Below are positions 1 to 7,800 of a DNA stretch of 8,337 bases, piece by piece; the stretch's first letter is position 1, and the number at the start of each line of letters is the position of its first letter. Source of the DNA: Actinobacteria bacterium RBG_16_64_13 (lineage in GTDB: Bacteria > Actinomycetota > Thermoleophilia > RBG-16-64-13). The stretch covers positions 36,380-44,716 of the forward strand of contig MELN01000039.1 in assembly GCA_001768675.1 (NCBI GenBank), in the 5' to 3' direction. Position numbers and translations under genes: made by a program. The notes under the pieces are model-generated. The model saw nothing but the letters and a program-made list of their open reading frames with translations, was not told where the DNA came from and did no database searches.

Positions 1-1700
1 CGCCAATCGCCGAGACCCATGAGGGCCCCGGCCGGCTCCAAAAAGCGCCCCACCGATCCCAGTATGCTCTCACTAGGCTCGGTCCCCGGAAAACTCGATA
101 ACGCCCAGACGACGGCCGACACTATCACGATCAGCGTGCCGGCCTTCCTCATGAAGGCCATGGTGTTGCGCCACACGTAGAGCCCGATGGTCCGGGCGTT
201 GGGGACGTGGTACAGCGGCATCTCCATGATGAAGGCGCTGCGCTCTCCTTTGAAGATCAGCTTGTTGACTCCGACCCCCACCAGGCCCAGAACGACCAGG
301 TTGCCCCCCACCAGGGCCACTAACGCCCAAGGAGCCATTCCTCCGAAGAAAGCGGGAGCCAGAAAGGTGAGCACCGCCAGCCGGGCGGTGCAGGGCACGA
401 AGGGGGTCAGCATCATGGTGAGGATCCGCGCCCTCCGCTCCTCGATGATACGGGTGCCCAGGATGGCCGGGACGTTGCAGCCGAAGCCCAGCAGTAGAGG
501 CATGCACGACTTGCCGTGCAGGCCCATCCAGTGCATGTAGCGGTCCATGACATAGGCGGTCCGCGCCATGTAGCCCACGTCCTCGAGCAGGCCGAGGACC
601 GCGAAGAAGACCACCAGGATCGGCAGGAACGACAAGAACGTGCCCGCGCCGCCTACCACTCCGTCGACGATCAAGCCACTGATCCACCCCGGCGCCCACT
701 CCAGCGCGCTGCGGAGGAGGTCGGAGAAGCCACCGGAAATGACGCCGCTGAGAGCGGTCGCCGCCGGAGTGGCGACGGAGTAGGTAAGGCTGAACATGGC
801 GGCCAGCGCCGCCAGCAGCACCAGCAGGCCCCAGAACGGGTGGGTCGCCACCCGGTCGACGCGGTCGGTGATGGCGGTCACCCCGTGGCGCGGCTTGACC
901 ACCGCCGCCCGCACCATGCGCGCGATCCAGTCGTAGCGGCCGCCGGCGATGTCGATGTAGGCGTCGTCGTGACTGGCGAGGACGGCATGGATGGCTTCCC
1001 AGGCCTCGGGGGCGGCCTTCTTGACCGCCTCGGCCACGTCGGCATCGCCCTCGAGCAGCTTGAGGGCCGCCCAGTCAGAAGGGTAGCCGGCCGGCGAACG
1101 GCCGGCCAGCAGGCCCTCGATCTCGGTCAGCACCGGCCGGTGTTTGGCCCTGACCACCGGGCGGTTGGGCTGGTAGAGCTCCGGCCGGTCGGCGAACGCC
1201 ACGGCCGCGTCGACAAGATCCGACAGACCCCGCCCCTTGCTGGCGACCAGCGCCACCACCGGAAGACCCAGCGCGGCTTCGAGCACGCGTGGCTCGACGT
1301 GCACGCCGTGACTCTCCGCCACGTCGACCATGTTGAGCCCCACGACCACCGGCACCGGTAGCGCCAGGAGTTCCGCCACCAGATAGAGGTTGCGTTCCAG
1401 CGAGGCTGCGTTGACCAGCGCGATGACCACGTCCGGCGGTTGGTTGACCAAGTAGTCTCTGGAGACCCGCTCTTCTTCGGAGCCGGACGTAAGGCTATAG
1501 GTGCCCGGCAGATCGACGATCTTCACCGGCCGGCCCTTGTGGACGAACCGGCCTCTCTTCTTCTCGACGGTCTTGCCCGGCCAGTTGCCCACGTGCTGGT
1601 TCAACCCGGTGAGCGCGTTGAAGACCGTGCTCTTGCCCACGTTGGGCTGCCCGGCCAAGGCCAGCTGGATCACCGCAGGTTGCCGGTCGGCTCGATCCAC
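1..1700 (-). CDS. feoB: FeoB ferrous iron transporter, N-terminal 566 codons (3' end outside window)
   Basis: Inner-membrane Fe(II) transporter with a cytosolic G-protein domain. Reading from GTG at 1700, the frame stays open to the window edge. G domain: G1 GQPNVGKS (residues 17-24), switch-I Thr44 in WPGKTVEKK, G3 DLPGTYSL (63-70), G4 NMVD (123-126), G5-like ASKGRG (153-158). A helical insert follows, then membrane segments starting near residue 289 (PFWGLLVLLAALAAMF). The core shows the FeoB hallmarks LEDVGYMAR, GFGCNVPA and PFVPCTARL, with both gate cysteines kept. Family members are often 600-800 residues, so the last membrane helices are missing here. The usual VDASNLERN stretch reads VNAASLERN, a D-to-N change. 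The start was chosen because GTG directly follows the feoA TAG and lies behind a G-rich run; GTG at 1673 is a weaker alternative. It is the third gene of the iron operon. Identity is certain from motifs; the exact start is less so. Confidence 0.96.
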   Translation of the reverse strand, partial: MDRADRQPAVIQLALAGQPNVGKSTVFNALTGLNQHVGNWPGKTVEKKRGRFVHKGRPVKIVDLPGTYSLTSGSEEERVSRDYLVNQPPDVVIALVNAASLERNLYLVAELLALPVPVVVGLNMVDVAESHGVHVEPRVLEAALGLPVVALVASKGRGLSDLVDAAVAFADRPELYQPNRPVVRAKHRPVLTEIEGLLAGRSPAGYPSDWAALKLLEGDADVAEAVKKAAPEAWEAIHAVLASHDDAYIDIAGGRYDWIARMVRAAVVKPRHGVTAITDRVDRVATHPFWGLLVLLAALAAMFSLTYSVATPAATALSGVISGGFSDLLRSALEWAPGWISGLIVDGVVGGAGTFLSFLPILVVFFAVLGLLEDVGYMARTAYVMDRYMHWMGLHGKSCMPLLLGFGCNVPAILGTRIIEERRARILTMMLTPFVPCTARLAVLTFLAPAFFGGMAPWALVALVGGNLVVLGLVGVGVNKLIFKGERSAFIMEMPLYHVPNARTIGLYVWRNTMAFMRKAGTLIVIVSAVVWALSSFPGTEPSESILGSVGRFLEPAGALMGLGDW

Positions 1701-1988
1701 CTACCCGCCCCCGCCGGGCTCTTCAGCCTGCGGCAGGCGAACGACGCTCCCCAGTTCCGGCGAACCCACCAGCTCCACGGCCACCCGGGCGGCTTGGCCC
1801 CGGCCGAGAGCCAGCCTGGCCCCGTGTACCTCGACTATCAACGGGCCCCCGCCCCGATTCTGCAGCACGCGCACTTCCGCCCCGGGGTTCAGTCCCAGAG
1901 CGATGAGACGCTTCGCCAAACCGTGAGAGCGGGGAAGCGCGGCCACGACCGCCGTCGAATCGGGAGGCACCATTGCCAGCGAGGTCAT
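1701..1988 (-). CDS. feoA: FeoA, small SH3-like partner of FeoB
   Basis: Small cytosolic protein of 95 residues, the usual FeoA size, needed for or modulating Fe(II) uptake through FeoB. The FeoA signature is clear: AKRLIALGLNPGAEVRVLQN, then GGGPLIVEVHGARLALGRG and AARVAVEL, a compact beta-barrel (SH3-like) fold. The ATG at 1988 was chosen over upstream in-frame codons because it has a strong Shine-Dalgarno (GGGAGGAGG) and overlaps the regulator's stop as ATGA. Upstream codons would add an arginine-rich N-terminus not seen in FeoA and overlap the regulator heavily. The stop TAG (1703-1701) abuts the feoB GTG with no spacing. The C-terminus ends in EEPGGGG, a glycine tail whose codons form the purine-rich run ahead of feoB. 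Confidence 0.96.
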   Translation of the reverse strand: MTSLAMVPPDSTAVVAALPRSHGLAKRLIALGLNPGAEVRVLQNRGGGPLIVEVHGARLALGRGQAARVAVELVGSPELGSVVRLPQAEEPGGGG

Positions 1989-2452
1989 GAACCTCCTCCC
2001 GCGCGTGCGGCGCGAGGAACTCCGCTCGCGCTGAGGCCTTCGGCGTACGAGACGAAATGGGCGAGCACATCGGGTTCGAGTACGTGCTCCAACCGGCACG
2101 CCGTGGTTTCGGCCTTGTCTTCGGGAATCGCCAACACGTCGGTCAAGAAATCGCGGATGGCTACATGACGGGTCTCCACTTCATGGGCGATCCGGGCGCC
2201 ATCGTCGGTAAGCGTGACGTGCCCGTAGGGCGCGTGCCAAACCAAGCCCCGGGCGGCGAGGTTCTTGAGCGCCCCGGTCACCGACGGTCGAGAAACGCTC
2301 AACTGCTCCGCTATCTCACTCACCCGCGCGACCCTTGACGCCCGCTCCAGTTGGAGTATGGCCTCGAGATAGTCTTCCAGGCTCGCGCTGAGGATGTCTC
2401 CTTCGGCCGCGTCAACCGCGCGCCCGGTGTGACCTGCCACTTTGCCGCTCAT
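1985..2452 (-). CDS. DtxR/MntR-family metal-dependent transcriptional regulator (iron operon repressor candidate)
   Basis: 155-residue DNA-binding metal sensor, probably repressing its own operon when Fe(II) or Mn(II) is plentiful. Winged helix-turn-helix: LEDYLEAILQLE (25-36), then ARVSEIAEQLSVSRPSVTGA (42-61) and wing GHVTLTDDGARIA (77-89). Dimerisation/metal domain: ETRHVAIRDFL (His96) and CRLEHVLEPD (Cys119, Glu122, His123). By motif alignment Asp27 and Glu30 match MntR Asp8 and Glu11, whereas Cys119-x-x-Glu-His matches DtxR Cys102/Glu105/His106, so the ligand set is mixed. There is no C-terminal SH3-like domain, unlike three-domain DtxR/IdeR (about 226-230 residues). The ATG at 2452 has an AGGTGA Shine-Dalgarno 4 nt upstream. 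An in-frame TTG at 2485 would leave a leader of only about 8 nt. First gene of the operon, 4-base overlap with feoA. Metal specificity cannot be read from sequence alone. Confidence 0.93.
   Translation of the reverse strand: MSGKVAGHTGRAVDAAEGDILSASLEDYLEAILQLERASRVARVSEIAEQLSVSRPSVTGALKNLAARGLVWHAPYGHVTLTDDGARIAHEVETRHVAIRDFLTDVLAIPEDKAETTACRLEHVLEPDVLAHFVSYAEGLSASGVPRAARAGGGS
1989..2000 (-). promoter_or_regulatory. Strong Shine-Dalgarno of feoA inside the regulator gene
   Basis: Minus strand reads GGGAGGAGGTTC just before the feoA ATG. This duplicated anti-16S match (GGGAGG and AGGAGG) lies within the last codons of the upstream regulator and encodes its Gly-Gly-Gly-Ser tail. It fixes the feoA start at 1988. 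Confidence 0.85.
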
Positions 2453-2456
2453 CCGC

Positions 2457-2462
2457 TCACCT
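2457..2462 (-). promoter_or_regulatory. Shine-Dalgarno deciding the regulator start
   Basis: AGGTGA on the minus strand, 4 nt before ATG 2452-2450. It favours this ATG over the in-frame TTG at 2485, which has no comparable site. Confidence 0.7.
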
Positions 2463-2484
2463 GCCACCCGCCCAGTCTGCTCCA

Positions 2485-2523
2485 AAGTTAGCTGTGCCTA
2501 TTTTAGTACATGCTGCCTAACTT
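2485..2523. promoter_or_regulatory. Candidate metal-regulator operator (inverted repeat over the promoter)
   Basis: Perfect 7-bp inverted repeat AAGTTAG (2485-2491) and CTAACTT (2517-2523), 25 bp apart, bracketing the -10 box. Inside it TGCCTA occurs twice in direct orientation (2495-2500 and 2514-2519), 19 bp apart. TTAG/CCTAA elements resemble half-sites of DtxR-type boxes (TTAGGTTAGCCTAACCTAA type), though no full canonical box is present. A shorter palindrome, ACTTG-C-CAAGT (2520-2530), lies over the -35. Binding by the adjacent regulator under metal-replete conditions would block RNA polymerase. The repeat is observed; its function is inferred. Confidence 0.5.
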
Positions 2524-2528
2524 GCCAA
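2500..2528 (-). promoter_or_regulatory. Sigma70-like promoter of the regulator-feoA-feoB operon
   Basis: Minus strand: -35 TTGGCA (2528-2523), 17-bp spacer, -10 TAAAAT (2505-2500). The spacing is ideal and both hexamers are close to TTGACA/TATAAT. Transcription would start near 2493-2494, giving a leader of about 41 nt before ATG 2452. This is the most AT-rich spot in an otherwise GC-rich window and the only intergenic gap in it. Predicted from sequence only. Confidence 0.7.
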
Positions 2529-2550
2529 GTGGAATGGGCCACTGGAAATG

Positions 2551-2574
2551 AAAAGGGCCGGCCTTTGGGCCGGC
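2551..2574 (-). terminator. Rho-independent terminator after the kinase/GGDEF operon
   Basis: Minus strand: GCCGGCC (2574-2568), loop CAAA, GGCCGGC (2563-2557), then CCCTTTT. A perfect 7-bp all-GC stem with a 4-nt loop and a short T run, about 40 nt after the GGDEF stop. The T run is only four long, so efficiency may be moderate. It separates the signalling operon from the iron operon promoter. Confidence 0.75.
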
Positions 2575-2614
2575 GCTGTCTGGCGTTCTTCAGGTGTGCC
2601 GAAGTCCAGCCGGG

Positions 2615-3580
2615 CTAGTTGCAGCCGGGCGGTGAGGCGGTCTCGGTGGTCGTGGCCAGCACCGGGGCTTGCGGCGCCGGCCTGGGCGCCATGATGATCT
2701 GGTCCCGGCCCGCATCCTTTGCCCGGTAGAGAGAATCGTCGGCGCGATGAAGCAGCTCATCCATCGACTCGCCCTCGCTCACAGCGCCGCCGATGCTGAC
2801 GGTCACCGTGATCTCCTGGCCTTGCACCGGCATGGGCGTGGCGCTCACGATCTTGCGCAGCCGTTCGAGGACGATCTCCGCATCCCGCGGGCCCACCCCG
2901 GGCATGACGATGAGAAACTCCTCGCCACCGATGCGGCCAAGGGCGTCGTACGGACGCAACGCCTTCAGCGCGCGATCGACGCATGACTGGAGTACGAAAT
3001 CCCCGCCGGCGTGCCCGTACTGGTCGTTGACCGCTTTGAAGTGGTCTATGTCGAGAACACCGACACTGAGTGGCAGGCCCTGCCTCGGCGCCCGGGCGAG
3101 CTCCTCACCCAGGCGCATGAGGATGGCCCTGCGGTTCATGATATGAGTCAGGGGGTCGGTCAGCGCCTGCCGCCGCAGCTCGCGCTGCGTATCGAGGAGC
3201 TTCCGGTTCAGTTCGGCGAACCGCCGCCCGACCAGCAGCCTGGCGCGGAGCTCATCGTGGTCGAAGGGTTTCTGGACGTAGTCGGCCGCCCCCGCCTCGA
3301 GACCGGTCGCGATGTCGTGCTTGTCGCCACGCGAGGTCAGAAGGATCAGGTATGGCGGGCTGGACAGGTCGAGGGCCCGGACGCGCCGGCACACCTCGAC
3401 CCCGTCGAGCTCCGGCATCATCCAATCCAGCACCGCCAGGTCGGGCGCGTTGTCGCCGGTCAGGATCTTCCAGGCCTCCTCGCCTCCGGAGGCAACCACG
3501 ACGTCGTATCCCCACTTCGTCAGCACCTTCTGCAGCAGAAGGCGAGACGCCGCATCGTCATCGGCGACGAGGGCTCTCAC
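2615..3580 (-). CDS. Response regulator with diguanylate cyclase output (REC-GGDEF)
   Basis: 321-residue cytosolic protein that should make cyclic di-GMP from two GTP when phosphorylated. Receiver (about 1-120): acidic DDD 7-9, phospho-acceptor Asp52 in LDWMMPELDG, Thr82, Lys104 in QKPF. A helical linker (about 110-139) leads to the GGDEF domain (about 140-300): LTDPLTHIMNRR, LDIDHFKAVNDQYGH, active site GGEEF (218-222) in GRIGGEEF, and product-inhibition I-site RPYD (209-212) exactly five residues before it. The cyclase therefore looks active and feedback-inhibited. The C-terminal tail is Pro/Ala/Thr-rich. GTG 3580 was chosen because it gives the usual receiver beginning (MRALVADDD) and overlaps the kinase stop as GTGA; GTG 3607 is a longer alternative with no clear Shine-Dalgarno. 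Coupled to the kinase upstream, its probable phosphodonor. The architecture resembles PleD/WspR-type regulators. No target is evident. Confidence 0.95.
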   Translation of the reverse strand: MRALVADDDAASRLLLQKVLTKWGYDVVVASGGEEAWKILTGDNAPDLAVLDWMMPELDGVEVCRRVRALDLSSPPYLILLTSRGDKHDIATGLEAGAADYVQKPFDHDELRARLLVGRRFAELNRKLLDTQRELRRQALTDPLTHIMNRRAILMRLGEELARAPRQGLPLSVGVLDIDHFKAVNDQYGHAGGDFVLQSCVDRALKALRPYDALGRIGGEEFLIVMPGVGPRDAEIVLERLRKIVSATPMPVQGQEITVTVSIGGAVSEGESMDELLHRADDSLYRAKDAGRDQIIMAPRPAPQAPVLATTTETASPPGCN

Positions 3581-4875
3581 ATCAAGCCGCCCTTCTCTTC
3601 GACCCACGCCATGAGCAGATTGTACTGGTGATCAAGCTCAGCCACCAGATCGGGCTTCTCCTGACTGGTCGGCGCGCCTACCACGGCCCGCTTCTCCAGA
3701 TCGGCGGCGCAGTAGCGCATTGCTTCCGCGCCCACACTCGCCGACGCTCCTTTGAGGAGATGGGCCCGCTCTCTGAGCAAAGCGGCGTCACCCAGTTCGA
3801 CGGCTTCGCGCAACCGGCTGACCTGAGTGCCAACATCCCCCAGATACTGGTCGGCGATCTCTGACGCCGACTCCCTATCACCCTCCAAGAGGTTGAGCAG
3901 GACCTTCTCGTCGAACACCGGCGGCGCGGGAGTGTCGGCCACGGCCAGCGCTTCTGGGATGGGCTCGGACTCCACTCCGGGTGGCGGACCCGCCATCCAC
4001 CGGGAAATGACATCCTGCAGCTCGGCGGCCTTGATCGGCTTGGCGAGGTAGTCGTCCATCCCGTTGTCGAGACACCTCTGCCTATCTCCGGCCATGGCAT
4101 GGGCGGTGAGGGCGATGATAGTCACCTCGGGGTTGAGACTCCCCGAACGAGCGTCCCGGATCTGACGGGTGGCCTCCATGCCATCCATCACCGGCATCTG
4201 CACGTCCATCAGGATCACGTCGTACCTTTTCTCCCTGGTCGCCTGGAGCGCTTGAGCTCCATCGTTGGCCACGTCGGCGGCATAGCCGAGCTTCTCAAGG
4301 GCCTTGAGGGCCACCTTCTGGTTGACCAGGTTGTCTTCCGCCAGCAGGATGCGGGAACGTCTCCGGGCCCGCTCCGCCAGAGTGTGGCGCGTGATGATGC
4401 GGCCTGTAACAGGAGAGCGCTCGCCCTCGACGCCTCCGCGGTTTTCAGGACCCACCACAGCGGCCAGGCAGTCGTAGAAGTGCGACTGCCGCACGGGCTT
4501 CACCAGGTAGGCCGCGAATCCGGCCTTCTCCATGCGCGCCGCGTCGCCGCGTGCGCCCACGGAGGTCATCATAACGAGGCCCGTGGCCGCGAGTTCTGGA
4601 TCGGCCTTGATCTCTATGGCGAGTTCCTCGCCGTCGATCTCAGGCATGCACATGTCGAGCACCGCTACCCTGTACGGATCTCCCTCGGCCACCGCTTCGC
4701 GCAAGGCCACGAGTGCCTCCCTGGCTCCCGCGACCTCCCTGTGACGGCAACCCCAGGAGTCGAGCATGCCTGCCATGACCTTGCGGTTGGTCTCGCTGTC
4801 GTCCACTCCCAGGACCCGGACACCTGCCACCGTCCCCAGCTCGATACGGTCGAGCTCGCTGGGGATGGCGGTACC
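3577..4875 (-). other. Two receiver domains and HPt domain of the hybrid kinase
   Basis: REC1 begins VRVLGVDDSETNRKV (about 1173) with Asp1228 (codon 4656-4654) in LDMCMPEIDG, MMTS and LVKPVR. REC2 begins RILLAEDNLVNQKV (about 1329) with Asp1378 (codon 4206-4204) in LMDVQMPVMDG, ALTAHAM and YLAKPIK. A Pro/Ala-rich linker precedes the HPt helical bundle, whose motif AHLLKGASASVGA carries His1526 (codon 3762-3760). Both receivers keep the acidic pocket, acceptor Asp, Thr/Ser and Lys, so neither looks degenerate. REC2 is closer to the canonical hybrid-kinase consensus and is the likelier donor to HPt; which receiver is on the main relay is inference. Confidence 0.9.
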
Positions 4876-7800
4876 TTTCGAGAGAGGTAGCGTGAACCAG
4901 AAGGTGGAGCCGGCTCCCACCGTGCTCTCCGCCGCCAGCTTGCCACCCATCGCCTCGACCAATCCCTTGGCGATGGAGAGACCCAGACCGGTGCCTCCGT
5001 GGCGACGGGTCGTCGATGCGTCGGCCTGGACGAAGGGACGGAAGAGCTGGTCGAGCACCGGGCCGGGGATTCCGATCCCGCTGTCGCGCACGACGAATCG
5101 CATGACCGCTCCCGAGTCGTTCTCCGACTCAAGGATCACGTGGACGTCCACTTCGCCCTCTTCGGTGAACTTGATGGCGTTCCCCACGAGGTTGGTCAAG
5201 ACCTGACGCAGCCGTCCCGGATCGCCCCTGAGCGCCGACGGCACGTCGGGCTCCACCAATACAACGAGCTCAATGCCACTCTCGTGCGCTTTGATGGCCA
5301 GCAGAGCCATCATGTCTTCCAGGGTGAGGCGCAGGTCGAAGTCGATGTTCTCGAATTCCAGTTTCTTCGCCTCGACCTTGGAGAAGTCGAGGATGTCGCC
5401 AATCACAGTCAGCAGTGCCTCGGCGCTCGATTGCACCGTCTCCGCGTAGTCGCGCTGCTCGACATCGAGCTGGGTATCCAGAAGGAGGTCGACCATGCCG
5501 ATGACGCCGTTCATCGGTGTGCGGATCTCGTGGCTCATGTTGGCGAGGAAAGCGCTCTTCGCCTCGTTGGCCGCCTGTGCCTCCACGGCCAGTTGGTTGG
5601 TTCGCTTGATAGAGTGCTCGAGCTCCCGGTTGGCAGCCTCGGCCTTGTCCTTGGCCATCCGCAGGTCGTGTTCCGCCTTCTTCCGTTCGGTCACGTCACG
5701 CGCGAACACGAAGCTGTATTCCGTCCCACCGTACTCGATGTAGTTGGCGCTGACCTCGACAGGTATGTCGCGGCCATCCTTGGTGCGATGCACCGCCGCG
5801 TGCACGTGAGTCCCCTGCTCCTTGATACGCTCCCAGCCCTTGGTCCAGGGCCGGGGCGCCGTGGGATCGATGTCGTAGATGCTCATGCCGGCCAGCTCGT
5901 CCCGTGTGTAGCCAAGCTGCATGCAGGTAGCGTCGTTGACGAACACCAAGCGGCCTTCGGGGCTGATCCAGAAGATCTGGTCGCCCGCACGGTTCACCGA
6001 GAGCTGGGTCAAGCGCAGCGACTCCTCCATGCGCTTGCGCACGGTGATGTCGTGCGCGAACACGAACGCGTACTCTTTGCCGTTCTGCTCGATGTAGTTG
6101 GCGCGGACCTCCACGGGGATATCCGTGCCGTCCTTGGTACGGTGCACGGCCTCATGGGATGCGGACCCCTGCTGTTTCAACTCGCGCCAGCCCTCGCTCC
6201 AGTCCGAGGGCATGGTGGGATCGATGTCGTTGATACTCATGCCGGCCAGCTCATCCCGCGTGTAGCCAAGCTGCGTGCAGGTGGCGTCGTTCACGAACAC
6301 AAGGCGGCCCTCGGCGTTGATCCAGAAGATCTGATCGTCCGCGCGGTCGATCGAGAGTTGAGTCAGCCTGAGCGCCTCCTCCATCTTCCTGCGCTCGGTA
6401 ATGTCGCGGGCAAATACGCAGTTGTACTCGACGCCGTCGTATTCGATGTAGTTCGCGCTCAGGTACACGGGTATTTCCGTGCCGCCCTTGGTGCGATGGA
6501 TGGTCTCCAGAGTCAGCGACTTCTGCTTCTTGATCGTCTCCCAGGCTTCGGACCATATCTCACGCGGCGAGGGATCGAAGGCCCAGAGATCCATCTGCAA
6601 CAGCTCTTCGCGCATGTAGCCCAGTTGCTCGCACATGGCATCATTCACGAAGACGATCTTGCCGTCCTGGGTCGCCCAGAAGATCTGATCTATGGCGCTG
6701 TTCACCGCGAGCTGAGTGAGGCGCAACGACTGTTCCAGCCGCTTGCGGCCGCTGATGTCACGGGCGGACACGAAGTTGTACCCGTGGTTCTCATACTCCA
6801 CGTAGTTCGAGGTCACCTCCACCGGCATCTCTCCGCCGTCTTTGGTGCGGTGGATGGTCTCGAACGTGCGCCCTTTCTGTTCTTGGATGATGTCCCACAA
6901 CTCGCTCCAGGGCTTGTGCGCCGAGGGGTCGATGTCGTAGATGCTCATGCACAGCATCTCGTCGCGGGTGTAGCCCAGTTGCTGGCAGGTGGACTCGCTC
7001 GCGTAGGTGACCTTGCCGGTCTGGTCGAGCCAGAAGATCTGACCCTCGGCGTGGTCCACGGAGTACTGGGTAAGACGCAGCTTCTTCTCCATACGCTTGC
7101 GCTGAGTGATGTCGCGGGCGAAGACCAGGTCGTAGCCCTTGCCTTCGTACTCCACGTAGTTTGTGGTGATCTCCGCCGGGAAGACCTTGCCGCTCTTGGT
7201 TCGGTGGCTGGTCTCACGCGTCCGCAGCCCCGCGGTCTTGATCTCCTCCCAGTGGTCGGCCCACGGCGCGGGAGCCGCGGGATCGATGTCGTAGATGGTC
7301 ATATTCATGAGCTCTTCCCGCGTGTAGCCAAGCTGCCTGCACGTCGCGTCGCTCACGTATACGAACGAGGCGTCTGGGCTCAGCCAGAAGATCTCGCCCT
7401 CGATCTGGTCGACCGAGAACTGCGTCAAACGCAGAGACGCTTCCAGCTCCTTGCGCCTGGTCATGTCCCGCGCGAAGACGACGTCGTACTCCTTGCCGTC
7501 GAAGTTCACGTAGTTGACGCTGACCTCGACCAGGATGTCGGTGCCATCCTTGCGGCGGTGCACGCCCTCATGCACGATCGACCCCGCCTGCTTCAGCGCC
7601 TTCCAGCGTTCGGTCCAGTCGTCGGGGATCGTGGGATCCAAGTCCCCGATGGCCATGCCGACGAGCTCTTCCCTCGTGTAGCCCAATTGCTCGCAGGTCG
7701 AGTCATTCGCGAACGCGATCCGGCCCGTGCTGTCGAGCCAGAAGATCTGATCGACGGCCCGGTCCACCGTGAACTTGGTGAGGCGCAACTCTTCCTCCAT

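Noticed and set aside
73..699. Minus-strand 208-codon frame
   Set aside because: Another reading frame within feoB. The feoB frame over the same bases encodes its conserved membrane core (GFGCNVPA, PFVPCTARL).
516..1361. Long plus-strand open frame opposite feoB, and similar ones at 1440-2168, 3011-3631 and 4099-4890
   Set aside because: Translations are Arg/His/Gln-rich with no recognisable motif, and they lie antisense to genes with clear family signatures. They are the usual shadow frames of GC-rich coding DNA.
2453..2485. TTG 2485 as start of the DtxR/MntR-type regulator
   Set aside because: It lies only about 8 nt after the predicted transcription start and inside the inverted repeat, with no Shine-Dalgarno.
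2551..2574. GC hairpin considered as an element of the feo operon leader
   Set aside because: It lies upstream of the -35 box relative to feo transcription and has its T run on the side expected for termination of the GGDEF transcript.
3581..3607. GTG 3607 as start of the REC-GGDEF gene
   Set aside because: It adds nine residues before the normal receiver beginning, has no clear Shine-Dalgarno and lengthens the overlap with the kinase. GTG 3580 gives a GTGA junction. It is not fully excluded.
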